From positions 31,627-95,626 of the forward strand of contig JACKLV010000014.1 of assembly GCA_024235755.1 (NCBI GenBank): a DNA stretch of 64,000 nucleotides. The letters are read 5' to 3'. Origin of the DNA: Burkholderiales bacterium (GTDB lineage Bacteria > Pseudomonadota > Gammaproteobacteria > Burkholderiales > Nitrosomonadaceae). The notes below the pieces were generated by a model that saw nothing but the letters and a program-made list of their open reading frames with translations, did not search any database and had not been told where the DNA came from. The translations under genes were made by a program, and so were the position numbers. This document shows, in pieces, positions 27,801 through 36,993 of this stretch. Each line of letters opens with the position of its first letter. The stretch's first letter is position 1.

Positions 27801-29041
27801 TCCTCGAGAATATCCCACACGACAGGGCTTTCATTTTCCACCTCACGTTTCGCTGCCTTGATGGTACTGGCAATGCCCATCACTTCTAGTCTGTTAAAAA
27901 TAAAAGGTTTAAATAGCTCGAGCGCCATTTTCTTGGGCAAGCCACACTGATGAAGTTTGAGCTGTGGCCCCACGACAATAACAGAACGACCCGAATAATC
28001 CACACGTTTGCCCAGCAAATTCTGGCGGAAACGACCACCCTTGCCTTTGATCATATCAGCCAGCGACTTCAACGCGCGCTTGTTTGCGCCAGTCATTGCC
28101 TTACCTCTTCGGCCGTTATCCAACAATGAATCAACCGCTTCTTGCAGCATACGCTTTTCATTTCTGACAATAATCTCAGGTGCCTTTAATTCCAATAAGC
28201 GCTTTAAACGGTTGTTCCGGTTTATCACGCGCCGGTAAAGATCATTCAGATCAGACGTCGCAAACCGACCGCCATCCAATGGCACCAGCGGTCGCAAATC
28301 CGGCGGCAATACAGGTAAAACGGACAAAATCATCCATTGCGGTTTAATGCCTGATTTATTAAACGCTTCGAGAACCTTCAGGCGCTTGGAGATTTTTTTA
28401 ATTTTGGTCTCCGAACCCGTACTCTCCATTTCACGACGCAAGCTCTCTATTTCTTCATTAATATCAAGATTCGCTAATAAATCCCGAACAGCCTCTGCAC
28501 CCATTGCGGCACTGAAATCATCGCCATATTCTTCTGTCTTTGCCAAATAATCATCCTCTGTCAATAATTGACAGCGTGTCAATGGCGTCATACCCGGGTC
28601 TGTCACAACATATGCTTCGAAATAAAGAATACGCTCAATATCACGCAATGTCATGTCCAGCACCATGCCCAGACGAGATGGCAGAGACTTTAAAAACCAA
28701 ATATGTGCAACGGGTGATGCCAGTTCAATATGACCCATGCGCTCACGGCGCACTTTGGATAATGTCACTTCAACACCACATTTCTCGCAAATAACACCGC
28801 GATGCTTGAGCCGCTTGTATTTACCACATAAGCATTCATAGTCTTTGACTGGACCAAATATCTTGGCACAAAAAAGGCCATCTCTTTCGGGCTTGAATGT
28901 ACGGTAATTAATAGTCTCAGGCTTTTTAACTTCACCATATGACCATGAACGAATTTTCTCGGGCGATGCAAGGCCTATTCGTATTGCATCGAATTCTTCT
29001 TTGTGGGTAACCTGTTTAAATAAGTCTAGCAGTGCTTTCAT
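24830..29041 (-). CDS. rpoC: RNA polymerase subunit beta'
   Basis: The catalytic large subunit of RNA polymerase, 1403 residues, standard for proteobacteria. The N-terminal zinc site (CLCGKYKRLKHRGVICEKCG) is near residue 70. The magnesium-binding NADFDGDQMAVH motif is near residue 460, and the second zinc site (CETRYGLCAKC) lies near residue 890. It follows rpoB by 112 bases in the usual order. No insertion or truncation is visible. Confidence 0.98.
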   Translation of the reverse strand: MKALLDLFKQVTHKEEFDAIRIGLASPEKIRSWSYGEVKKPETINYRTFKPERDGLFCAKIFGPVKDYECLCGKYKRLKHRGVICEKCGVEVTLSKVRRERMGHIELASPVAHIWFLKSLPSRLGMVLDMTLRDIERILYFEAYVVTDPGMTPLTRCQLLTEDDYLAKTEEYGDDFSAAMGAEAVRDLLANLDINEEIESLRREMESTGSETKIKKISKRLKVLEAFNKSGIKPQWMILSVLPVLPPDLRPLVPLDGGRFATSDLNDLYRRVINRNNRLKRLLELKAPEIIVRNEKRMLQEAVDSLLDNGRRGKAMTGANKRALKSLADMIKGKGGRFRQNLLGKRVDYSGRSVIVVGPQLKLHQCGLPKKMALELFKPFIFNRLEVMGIASTIKAAKREVENESPVVWDILEEVIREHPVMLNRAPTLHRLGIQAFEPVLIEGKAIQLHPLVCAAFNADFDGDQMAVHVPLSLEAQMECRTLMMSTNNVLSPANGEPIIVPSQDIVLGLYYTTREKIGARGEGMFFSDISEVSRAYESRQVELNAKINVRIKEIDTDSDGEQCEKITRYETTVGRTLLFENFPPGLPFALLNKTLKKKEISKLINASFRRSGLRETVIFADKLMYAGFSYATKAGISICADDMLIPKQKSDLIAAAEKEVKEIEGQYTSGLVTQGERYNKVVDIWGRAGDQVAKAMMEQLGVERVLDQESMQIKLDESGNEVLQESFNSIYMMADSGARGSAAQIRQLSGMRGLMAKPDGSIIETPITANFREGLNVLQYFISTHGARKGLADTALKTANSGYLTRRLVDVTQDLVVTEDDCSTVDGVNMKALIEGGEIIEALRERILGRVIVNDVVNPENQELLYPAGTLLDETAVDLIESYGIDEVKVRTPLTCETRYGLCAKCYGRDLGRGSLVNVGEAVGVIAAQSIGEPGTQLTMRTFHIGGAASRTAVASQVESKSSGIVQYSSTMRYVTNAQNELIAISRSGEVIITDENGRERERHRAPYGATLLVRDGENVKAGQTLTTWDPHTRPIITEYSGKVRFENVEEGVTVAKQIDEVTGLSTLVVIDPKRRGVMQSKGLRPLVKFLDDDGQEIKIAGSNQPVSITFQIGCIITVRDGQQVSVGEVIARIPQETSKTRDITGGLPRVAELFEARSPKDAGMLAEVTGNVSFGKDTKGKQRLVITDLEGIAHEYLIPKDKHVMAHDGQVVNKGEVIVDGPADPRDILRLQGVEALARYITDEVQDVYRLQGVKINDKHIEVIVRQMLRRVQVTNPGDSSFIQGEQVERADLLIENERLIAEKKMPATYEYMLLGITKASLSTDSFISAASFQETTRVLTEAAIMGKKDELRGLKENVIVGRLIPAGTGLSFHNTRKKQNQLPDLNQEITITSESNEQAI

Positions 29042-29153
29042 TTGTCACTCCTGTTTTTCAGGGGGCAATAACAATTATTAGATACTTGCAGCTTTCACAT
29101 ATTATTGAAGAAAGCTTTATTTCAGGATGGTGTTACTTCAAAGGTCTTAACAA

Positions 29154-32100
29154 TTAATCTTGTTCCAGATCAATATCCATTCCCAACGAGCGGATTTCTT
29201 TTACCAACACATTAAATGATTCTGGCATACCCGCATCGATTTTATGGTCACCCTTGACTATACTTTCATAAACTTTTGTTCGTCCCGTCACATCATCAGA
29301 TTTGACAGTGAGCATTTCCTGTAATGTATAAGCAGCCCCATAGGCCTCCAACGCCCAAACTTCCATTTCACCAAAACGCTGACCGCCAAATTGTGCCTTG
29401 CCACCCAGAGGCTGTTGCGTAACCAGACTGTAAGGGCCTGTCGAGCGCGCGTGCATTTTATCGTCAACCAGATGATGCAGCTTCAGGACATGCATATAGC
29501 CAACCGTTACAGGACGATCAAACGCTTCCCCAGTGCGCCCATCATAAAGTGTTATCTGACCCGATCTTGGTAAATCAGCAAGTTCGAGCATGTCTTTAAT
29601 TTCATTCTCAGTCGCTCCGTCAAAAACAGGTGTTGCAAACGGAACACCTTGTGTTAAGTTTTGCGCCAGTGATGCAATTTCTTCATCATTTAAGGAATCA
29701 ATTTCTTCTTTTTTTCCACTTTTATTATAGATTCTCTCCAGAAATGTTCTTAATTCAGCAGCGTCTTTTTGCTCCTGCAACATTCTATCAATCTTTTTAC
29801 CCAGCCCTTTTGCAGCCCATCCTAAATGAACTTCGAGTATCTGCCCTACATTCATACGCGATGGCACACCTAACGGATTTAACACGACATCCACCGGCGT
29901 TCCATCCGCCATATAAGGCATATCTTCCAATGGTACTATTTTGGAAATCACACCTTTATTACCATGCCGTCCAGCCATTTTATCGCCGGGTTGCAAACGT
30001 CTTTTCACGGCAATATAAATCTTTACCATTTTCTGCACACCGGGTGGCAGTTCATCCCCTTGCGTGAGTTTTTTCTTTTTTTCTTCAAAAGCTTCATCAA
30101 ATGCCTTACGCTTCAGCACCATACTCTCACGCATCTGCTCAAGCTGAAAACTAGCTTCTTCATTTGACAAACGGATATCAAACCAAAAATGAGGATCTAC
30201 GCCTTTCAAATATTCAGTTGTGATTGCCGTTCCTCTTTTAATTTTTTGTGGACCGCCCGTAGCTTCTTTACCGGTTAGCAAACGTTCTATCCGTTCAAAT
30301 GCATCTTCCTCTACAATTCGCATCTGATCAGCCAGATCTTTTTTATACCGATCAAGTTCGTCATCAATAATTTGCTGAGCACGCTTATCGCGTTCAATAC
30401 CCTCCCGGGTAAAAACCTGAACATCAATAACGGTTCCAGAAATACCAGAAGGCACTCGCAAGGAAGTATCCTTTACGTCTGAGGCTTTTTCACCAAAAAT
30501 CGCTCGCAGCAATTTCTCTTCAGGTGTTAGCTGTGTTTCGCCTTTAGGCGTTACTTTACCGACCAGAACATCCCCAGCTTCAACTTCCGCTCCAATGTAG
30601 ACAATGCCGGATTCATCCAGACGACTTAACTGCTGCTCGGATAGATTCGGGATATCAGATGTAATTTCCTCAGTACCTAATTTAGTATCCCGACTCACAA
30701 CAGATAGTTCTTCAATGTGAATCGAGGTAAAACGATCTTCCGATACAATCCGTTCAGAAATCAGGATTGAATCCTCAAAGTTATATCCATTCCATGGCAT
30801 GAACGCCACGAGCATATTCTGACCCAGTGCGAGCTCACCCATGTCGGTTGAAGCGCCATCCGCAATCACATCACCTTTTTTAATTTGATCACCGGTATTA
30901 ACAAGGGGGCGCTGGTTGATATTGGTATTCTGATTGGAACGCGTATATTTAATCAAATTGTAGATATCGACGCCGACTTCTCCAACACTTGTTTCTGCAT
31001 CATGCACACGCACGACAATACGGCTTGCGTCCACATAGTCGACAACACCACCACGATCTGCACGTACGGTAGTACCCGAATGAACGGCCACGACACGTTC
31101 AATTCCCGTACCGACTAACGACTTTTCTGCACGCAAACAAGGCACAGCTTGACGCTGCATGTTCGAACCCATTAATGCACGGTTTGCATCATCATGTTCC
31201 AGGAAAGGTATGAGAGATGCCGCCACTGACACAATTTGAGCCGGTGCCACGTCGACATACTCGATACGCTCAGGCGATGAAAGTGTAAATTCGTTCTTAT
31301 GCCGGCAAGACACTATTTCACTGACGAATTTTCCCTCTCCATCTAGCTCCGCATTGGCCTGTGCAATAATAAAATTGCCCTCTTCTATCGCTGAAAGATA
31401 ATGAATTTCATCGGTTACACGACCATCGATAACTTTCCTGTAGGGTGTTTCAATAAACCCGTATTCGTTGGTACGCGCATATAATGCCAGTGAATTGATC
31501 AAACCGATATTAGGCCCCTCCGGTGTTTCAATAGGACAAACCCGGCCATAATGCGTCGGATGAACGTCTCGCACCTCAAAACCCGCCCGTTCACGCGTCA
31601 AACCACCCGGCCCCAAAGCCGATATCCGGCGTTTATGCGTGATCTCAGATAGTGGATTCGTTTGGTCCATAAACTGAGACAATTGGCTAGAGCCAAAAAA
31701 TTCACGCGCCGCAGCAGATACCGGTTTTGCATTGATTAAATCATGCGGCATCAAATTCTCCGATTCCGCTTGACTCAAGCGTTCTTTTACAGCCCGCTCA
31801 ACACGAACTAAACCGGATCTAAACTGATTTTCAGCCAATTCGCCCACTGATCGAACTCGGCGATTGCCTAAATGGTCGATATCATCAATTTCTCCCCGAC
31901 CATTACGCAATTCCACGAGAATTTTAATGACTGCAACGATATCTTCATTTGACAGTGTTTGTGCTCCAGTCAGTTCTTCTCGTCCTACGCGCCGGTTAAA
32001 TTTCATTCTACCCACCACAGATAAATCATATCGTTCGGGTGAATAAAACAAACCACCGAACAAAGCTTTCACGGCCTCTTCTGTCGGCGGTTCCCCCGGG

Positions 32101-33227
32101 CGCATCATTCGATAGATAGCAACCTGAGCGGTAGTTTCATCAACTGTTTCGTCGATTTTAAGTGTCTGAGAAATATAGGGGCCGTAGTTGAGATCATTGA
32201 CGTAGAGCGTATTGATTTTGCGGATACCTGCTTCCCTGAATTTCACCAGCATGACGTCCGTAATTTCGTCATTCACTGATGCAACGATTTCGCCTGTTTT
32301 TTCGTCGATAACGTTATGTGCAAGTATCCTGCCAAGCAAAAATTCTTCGGGTACCTCAAGCTGGTTTAACTTAGCTTCCTGCAATTCACGGATATGCCTT
32401 GCAGTTATTCTTTTGTCCTTCTGAACGATGACGTTATTATCACCGGTTTTTATATCAAAGCTGGCCACTTCACCACGCAAACGTTCGGGTACGAGATCAA
32501 ACAAAATGGTATTGGCATTGATAGAAAAACTATCAAAAATAAAAAATTCCTGGAGGATTTGCTCAACCGTGTAGCCAATTGCTTTAAGCAAAGTAGTTAC
32601 CGGCATCTTGCGACGGCGGTCGATTCTGAAATACAAGCAATCCTTAGGATCAAATTCGAAGTCAAGCCATGATCCTCGATAAGGAATAATACGCGCCGAA
32701 AAAAGTAGTTTTCCTGAAGAATGGGTTTTTCCGCGATCATGCTCAAAAAACACGCCAGGTGAACGATGCAGCTGAGAAACAATCACGCGTTCCGTTCCGT
32801 TAATGACAAACGATCCCGTATTGGTCATCAAAGGGATTTCACCCATATAAACTTCCTGTTCTTTTACTTCTTTAACAGTTGGTTTGGATATTTCTTTATC
32901 CATGATCGTCAATCGCACTTTTGCGCGCAATGACGATGCATAGGTTAGTCCGCGCTGCTGACATTCTTTAACATCAAATACCGGTGCACCCAGCTCATAA
33001 CTGATAAAATCCAAACGCGCATTCTTGGTATGACTCTCAATAGGAAAAATCGAATTAAATGCGGCTTGCAGACCTTGATCTTTTCGTTTATTGATAGGTG
33101 TATGCTCTTGTAAAAAAGAGGCGTAGGATTCGAGCTGAGTTGAAAGAAGAAAGGGAATAGGCAATACACTATCCCGTTTAGCAAAACTTTTACGGATACG
33201 TTTTTTCTCAGTAAACGAATAACCCAT
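29154..33227 (-). CDS. rpoB: RNA polymerase subunit beta
   Basis: The second large subunit of RNA polymerase, 1357 residues. The rifampicin-binding region (GSSQLSQFMDQTNPLSEITHKRR) appears wild type in pattern, and the C-terminal KMAGRHGNKGVISK and PLGGKAQFGGQRFGEMEVWALEAYGAA segments are present. The ATG at 33227 has a GGAG ribosome site. It is separated from rplL by 138 bases that contain a hairpin. Confidence 0.98.
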   Translation of the reverse strand: MGYSFTEKKRIRKSFAKRDSVLPIPFLLSTQLESYASFLQEHTPINKRKDQGLQAAFNSIFPIESHTKNARLDFISYELGAPVFDVKECQQRGLTYASSLRAKVRLTIMDKEISKPTVKEVKEQEVYMGEIPLMTNTGSFVINGTERVIVSQLHRSPGVFFEHDRGKTHSSGKLLFSARIIPYRGSWLDFEFDPKDCLYFRIDRRRKMPVTTLLKAIGYTVEQILQEFFIFDSFSINANTILFDLVPERLRGEVASFDIKTGDNNVIVQKDKRITARHIRELQEAKLNQLEVPEEFLLGRILAHNVIDEKTGEIVASVNDEITDVMLVKFREAGIRKINTLYVNDLNYGPYISQTLKIDETVDETTAQVAIYRMMRPGEPPTEEAVKALFGGLFYSPERYDLSVVGRMKFNRRVGREELTGAQTLSNEDIVAVIKILVELRNGRGEIDDIDHLGNRRVRSVGELAENQFRSGLVRVERAVKERLSQAESENLMPHDLINAKPVSAAAREFFGSSQLSQFMDQTNPLSEITHKRRISALGPGGLTRERAGFEVRDVHPTHYGRVCPIETPEGPNIGLINSLALYARTNEYGFIETPYRKVIDGRVTDEIHYLSAIEEGNFIIAQANAELDGEGKFVSEIVSCRHKNEFTLSSPERIEYVDVAPAQIVSVAASLIPFLEHDDANRALMGSNMQRQAVPCLRAEKSLVGTGIERVVAVHSGTTVRADRGGVVDYVDASRIVVRVHDAETSVGEVGVDIYNLIKYTRSNQNTNINQRPLVNTGDQIKKGDVIADGASTDMGELALGQNMLVAFMPWNGYNFEDSILISERIVSEDRFTSIHIEELSVVSRDTKLGTEEITSDIPNLSEQQLSRLDESGIVYIGAEVEAGDVLVGKVTPKGETQLTPEEKLLRAIFGEKASDVKDTSLRVPSGISGTVIDVQVFTREGIERDKRAQQIIDDELDRYKKDLADQMRIVEEDAFERIERLLTGKEATGGPQKIKRGTAITTEYLKGVDPHFWFDIRLSNEEASFQLEQMRESMVLKRKAFDEAFEEKKKKLTQGDELPPGVQKMVKIYIAVKRRLQPGDKMAGRHGNKGVISKIVPLEDMPYMADGTPVDVVLNPLGVPSRMNVGQILEVHLGWAAKGLGKKIDRMLQEQKDAAELRTFLERIYNKSGKKEEIDSLNDEEIASLAQNLTQGVPFATPVFDGATENEIKDMLELADLPRSGQITLYDGRTGEAFDRPVTVGYMHVLKLHHLVDDKMHARSTGPYSLVTQQPLGGKAQFGGQRFGEMEVWALEAYGAAYTLQEMLTVKSDDVTGRTKVYESIVKGDHKIDAGMPESFNVLVKEIRSLGMDIDLEQD

Positions 33228-33315
33228 TAATTTTCTCCGGGAGAAAAGAATAAAGAACTATGAAAAACTCTTTAATTGGCGAATTTTAAAAAAACACCAG
33301 GTAAATGAAACACCA

Positions 33316-33346
33316 AAGGCTGACAGCAGAATTTGCTGCCAGCCTT
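33316..33346 (-). promoter_or_regulatory. Hairpin between rplL and rpoB (possible attenuator)
   Basis: An inverted repeat (AAGGCTGACAGCA, 33316-33328, and TGCTGCCAGCCTT, 33334-33346, one mismatch, five-base loop) lies 20 bases after rplL. A T-run on the minus strand comes only about 25 bases later, so it is not an ideal terminator. In E. coli a partial terminator at this point lowers rpoBC expression relative to the ribosomal proteins, and this hairpin may serve the same purpose. Confidence 0.6.
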
Positions 33347-33365
33347 ATTACGTCAAACAATACTA

Positions 33366-33749
33366 TTATTTGATTTCGCAGGTTGCCCCTGCTTCTGTCA
33401 GTTGTTTTTGGATAGCTTCGGCATCTTCTTTAGAGACTCCTTCTTTGACTGGTTTTGGCGCACCGTCAACCAAATCTTTAGCTTCTTTTAATCCCAGACC
33501 CGTCACCGCTCTGACAACCTTAATCACATTCACCTTGCTTGAACCCGCAGCCGTCAGTACAACGGTAAATTCGGTTTGCTCAACTGCAGCCGCACCACCG
33601 CCACCGCCGCCAGCGGGTGCCGCTACTGCAACTGCTGCAGCCGCAGCTGAAACGCCGAACTTTTCTTCCATTTCTTTAATTAGTTCCGACAATTCAAGCA
33701 CTGTCATATTTGCAATTGCATCTAAAATTTCATCTTTGGATACTGCCAT
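33366..33749 (-). CDS. rplL: 50S ribosomal protein L7/L12
   Basis: A 127-residue acidic stalk protein. The N-terminal dimerisation helix (ELSELIKEMEEKFGVS), an Ala/Gly hinge (residues 37-56) and the factor-binding C-terminal domain (VIKVVRAVTGLGLKEAKDLVDGAPKPVKEG) are all typical. It recruits elongation factors to the ribosome. It follows rplJ by 66 bases. Confidence 0.98.
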   Translation of the reverse strand: MAVSKDEILDAIANMTVLELSELIKEMEEKFGVSAAAAAVAVAAPAGGGGGGAAAVEQTEFTVVLTAAGSSKVNVIKVVRAVTGLGLKEAKDLVDGAPKPVKEGVSKEDAEAIQKQLTEAGATCEIK

Positions 33750-33815
33750 TATTTTCTCCTGGTTATAAGCTAATAAATTTTTAACTATTGGTATTTTAGA
33801 TAGGAAGTTGACAAG

Positions 33816-34331
33816 TTATTTACTGTCACGAACTGCAGCCAGACCACGTACAAATTTTGTAGGGACTTCATTCAGTGTTTGAACAAACTTGGCAATTGGT
33901 GCTTGCATTGTACCCAGCAGTTTGGAGAGCAGTTCTTCACGACTTGGAAGAATTGCCAATGCAGTAACATCTTCTTTGGACATTACATTCTCGCCCATCG
34001 CACCAACTTTTATCACGAACTTTTCATTTTCTTTTGAAAACTCATGTAAAACCTTGGCGGCCGCTACGGGATCTTCGCTGATACCATATGCAAGTGGACC
34101 AACCATATGTTCTGCAAGTCCTGCATAAGGCGTATCCGCTACCGCGCGTCGCACCAATGTATTTTTAATGACACGAAAATAGATTCCTGCCTCACGTGCT
34201 TTCGCCCGCAACTGTGTCATCTGTCCAACTTCCATTCCTCGATACTCAGCCATGATAATGGCCTGCGCATTTGCTACCTGTGCGCTGACTTCTGCCACAA
34301 TGGCCTTTTTTTCTTCAAGATTAAGACTCAA
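33816..34331 (-). CDS. rplJ: 50S ribosomal protein L10
   Basis: A 171-residue stalk base protein with the conserved AQAIIMAEYRGMEVGQMTQLR and FRVIKNTLVRRA segments. L10 binds L7/L12 and 23S rRNA, and in enterobacteria represses its own operon through the leader RNA; a 258-base leader is present upstream here. Confidence 0.97.
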   Translation of the reverse strand: MSLNLEEKKAIVAEVSAQVANAQAIIMAEYRGMEVGQMTQLRAKAREAGIYFRVIKNTLVRRAVADTPYAGLAEHMVGPLAYGISEDPVAAAKVLHEFSKENEKFVIKVGAMGENVMSKEDVTALAILPSREELLSKLLGTMQAPIAKFVQTLNEVPTKFVRGLAAVRDSK

Positions 34332-34589
34332 GGTTCATTCTCCATCAGTAAAAGCGGTTATCAGATTCAAGCACTATTGCAACTGATGTCTGACCACCGC
34401 ACACTGGCGACCTTTAACCAGGAAATTCCTGTTTGGGGACACCATCTGCGTTGGGTTCGATAAGCCTGACTTGACAATATCATGCTCATCCAGGTTTAAG
34501 CATTTACTAAAAACAATCCGCCCCAACGGTCTTTGATAACCCAACTGGTTGTTGTTAAAAACAAAACAACCCGATGGCCCAAAGTTTCT
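34332..34589 (-). promoter_or_regulatory. rplJ leader region (probable L10 autoregulatory leader)
   Basis: This gap between rplA and rplJ is far longer than others within the operon. On the minus strand it can pair with itself in several short stems and carries a GCAGATGGTGT segment reminiscent of the L10 leader. An L10-L7/L12 binding leader is expected at this position from E. coli, but I infer the structure from position and length and have not folded it. Confidence 0.5.
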
Positions 34590-35288
34590 TTATTGCTGTA
34601 CTATAGTAGTATGATCCACGCGAACGCCTATGCCCATCGTACTAGACACTGCTACACGCCTGAGATAAGCGCCTTTTGAAGCTGCCGGTTTAGCCTTGTT
34701 TAAAGCATCCACTAATGCAGCCAGATTCTTTTTTAATGCTTCGATATCAAATGATGCTCGACCGATTGTGCAGTGTACAATACCCGTTTTGTCAGCGCGA
34801 AACTGCACTTGTCCCGCCTTCGCATTTTTAACCGCAGCAGCCACATCAGTTGTGACAGTGCCGACCTTCGGGTTAGGCATTAAACTGCGCGGACCAAGAA
34901 TCTGCCCAAGCTGCCCTACAACACGCATAGCGTCCGGAGTTGCGATAGCCACATCAAAATTTATATTTCCTGCTTTCACTTCTGCAGCCAAATCTTCAAA
35001 TCCGACAATATCCGCACCTGCTTCTTCTGCCGCTTTTGCATTTTCACCTTGCGCAAAAACAGCCACTCTGACAGTTTTACCTGTTCCAGCTGGCAATACG
35101 ACAGAGCCGCGCACTGCCTGATCAGACTTTTTCGCGTCAATTCCTAGATTGACCGCGACGTCGATCGACTCATCAAATTTTGCATTAGCCGTTTCTTTGA
35201 CCAGGCCCAATGCTTCATCAAGTATGTAAACCTTGTTACGGTCCACCTTACCCGCAATAGCTTTATAACGATTGGATGTACGTGCCAT
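34590..35288 (-). CDS. rplA: 50S ribosomal protein L1
   Basis: A 232-residue protein with typical L1 segments (FDESIDVAVNLGIDAKKSDQ, RSLMPNPKVGTVT, VQFRADKTGIVHC). It binds 23S rRNA at the stalk near the E site and usually also represses the L11 operon. It starts 2 bases after rplK, so the pair is translationally coupled. Confidence 0.98.
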   Translation of the reverse strand: MARTSNRYKAIAGKVDRNKVYILDEALGLVKETANAKFDESIDVAVNLGIDAKKSDQAVRGSVVLPAGTGKTVRVAVFAQGENAKAAEEAGADIVGFEDLAAEVKAGNINFDVAIATPDAMRVVGQLGQILGPRSLMPNPKVGTVTTDVAAAVKNAKAGQVQFRADKTGIVHCTIGRASFDIEALKKNLAALVDALNKAKPAASKGAYLRRVAVSSTMGIGVRVDHTTIVQQ

Positions 35289-35290
35289 GT

Positions 35291-35722
35291 TTATATACCC
35301 TCGACCTCAATACCCATACTTCTTGCACTGCCCGCGACTGTTCGCACAGCCGCATCCAGATCTGCTGCCGTTAAATCAGGCATTTTTGTTTTAGCGATTT
35401 CCTCGGCCTGACTTCTGCTCAATTTACCCACCTTATCTACATGAGGCTTGGCGCTACCTTTTCCGACTCCAGCCGCTTTTTTGATAAGCACCGACGCTGG
35501 CGTCGTTTTCATTACAAAAGTAAAGCTTTTGTCTGCATAGGCCGTAATGACAACAGGAACCGGTAAACCGGGCTCTAACTTTTGAGTTGCCGCATTGAAT
35601 GCCTTACAAAACTCCATTATATTCAATTGGCGCTGACCAAGCGCCGGACCGATGGGCGGACTCGGATTGGCTTTACCAGCCGGGACCTGTAATTTGATAT
35701 AACCTATAATTTTTTTTGCCAT
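35291..35722 (-). CDS. rplK: 50S ribosomal protein L11
   Basis: A 143-residue protein with the N-terminal KLQVPAGKANPSPPIGPALGQ segment and the RNA-binding C-terminal half. It forms part of the GTPase-associated centre and is needed for RelA activation. A GGAGG-type ribosome site precedes the ATG. Confidence 0.98.
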   Translation of the reverse strand: MAKKIIGYIKLQVPAGKANPSPPIGPALGQRQLNIMEFCKAFNAATQKLEPGLPVPVVITAYADKSFTFVMKTTPASVLIKKAAGVGKGSAKPHVDKVGKLSRSQAEEIAKTKMPDLTAADLDAAVRTVAGSARSMGIEVEGI

Positions 35723-35848
35723 TGACGACCTCCTAATTGGGTGCTTGCGAGTATTAGACTCTCCCCTGTTTGAAATACTATTACCACTCAGATAAGCTGA
35801 GCCAATGGCGGTAGCCGATCTGGTATATTGATTTACTGCAACAAATTG

Positions 35849-36382
35849 CTAAGATTTTTCTACCTGATTAAAATCAAGCTCAACCGGCGTTGGTCTTCCA
35901 AAAATGGAAACGGACACCCTGAGCTTATTCTTTTCATAATTCACATCTTCCACATTACCGTGAAAATCTGTAAACGGACCATCTTTAACTCGTACCGCTT
36001 CCCCCATCTCGAACAAGATCTTGGGTTTAGGTTTTTCAATGCCTTCCTGAATCTGGTGAAGTATGGTATCGACTTCTTTTTGGCTGATAGGCGTCGGCTT
36101 CATTACTGAGCCACCGACAAAACCTGTCACCTTATCGGTATTCTTGACTAAATGCCATGTCTCATCTGACATTTCCATCTCGACTAACACATAACCCGGG
36201 AAAAATTTTCGCTCACTGATATTTTTTTGACCGCCCTTCATTTCGACCACTTCTTCAACAGGCACCAGTATACGTCCGAACTTATCCTGCATACCCGCTC
36301 TGTTTATACGATCGACCAATGCACGCTGCACGCTCTTCTCGAAACCAGAATAAGCATGCACCACATACCATTTTTTGCTCAT
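35849..36382 (-). CDS. nusG: Transcription termination/antitermination factor NusG
   Basis: A 177-residue NusG: the NGN domain (KKWYVVHAYSGFEKSVQRAL) is N-terminal and the KOW domain (GEAVRVKDGPFTDFHGNVEDV) C-terminal. It binds RNA polymerase and couples it to Rho or the ribosome. It follows secE by 21 bases. Confidence 0.97.
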   Translation of the reverse strand: MSKKWYVVHAYSGFEKSVQRALVDRINRAGMQDKFGRILVPVEEVVEMKGGQKNISERKFFPGYVLVEMEMSDETWHLVKNTDKVTGFVGGSVMKPTPISQKEVDTILHQIQEGIEKPKPKILFEMGEAVRVKDGPFTDFHGNVEDVNYEKNKLRVSVSIFGRPTPVELDFNQVEKS

Positions 36383-36403
36383 TTTATTCTCTGATGAATG
36401 CGA

Positions 36404-36748
36404 TCAAACATCCTGGTCCATCAATAGCCTAACGATAGACATGAGTGCTGCATCAATTAACCATAGAAATAACGCCATCGCCACTACAAACGCAAAAACT
36501 ATACCCGATGTCTGCAATGTTTCCTTGCGATTTGGCCAGACAACCTTTCTCGTTTCTACGGAAGACTCTCTACAAAACGCGTAAAAATCCTGTCCTTGCG
36601 TTGTATAGCGCGCCACAAACGCAGCCAACAAGAGCCCTATGAGCACCGATAACACACGAATCACCATCGCACTTTCACTCAAGTAGGTAAATCCGACAAT
36701 ACCGGTCAAAATAAAAATAAATACCAGTCCAAGCTTTAATTTGTTCAC
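36404..36748 (-). CDS. secE: Preprotein translocase subunit SecE
   Basis: A 114-residue membrane protein with three predicted membrane segments, as in E. coli SecE. The conserved cytoplasmic stretch ETRKVVWPNRKETLQTS precedes the last one. It stabilises SecY in the translocon. The start is GTG at 36748. It lies after tRNA-Trp, the classic order. Confidence 0.95.
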   Translation of the reverse strand: MNKLKLGLVFIFILTGIVGFTYLSESAMVIRVLSVLIGLLLAAFVARYTTQGQDFYAFCRESSVETRKVVWPNRKETLQTSGIVFAFVVAMALFLWLIDAALMSIVRLLMDQDV

Positions 36749-36819
36749 GCTTTAGAACCCTTCACGTTCCCTATTTAATTATGAAGCAGACCTAAGAGAA
36801 AATATTATGCAGTTAAATC

Positions 36820-36895
36820 TGGCAGGCCAGGAGGGCATCGAACCCCCAACCTTCGGTTTTGGAGACCGACGCTCTGCCAATTGAGCTACTGGCCT
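36820..36895 (-). tRNA. tRNA-Trp (anticodon CCA)
   Basis: The minus strand folds as a 76-base cloverleaf with acceptor AGGCCAG/CTGGCCT, D-loop AGCTCAATTGGCAGAGC, anticodon loop TCTCCAAAAC with CCA, and TTCGATGC in the T-arm. The 3' CCA is encoded. It sits between tuf and secE. Confidence 0.97.
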
Positions 36896-36993
36896 TCTTA
36901 ACATGGGAAGCAATTCACTATAGTCGCCCGCGACTAAATTTTAAACTAATCTCTCAGATCAACTCAACTACCTAAAATATTATTTAACGTTGA

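Noticed and set aside
24830..33227. Many plus-strand frames opposite rpoB and rpoC
   Set aside because: Shadows of highly conserved genes; none has a ribosome site or a domain.
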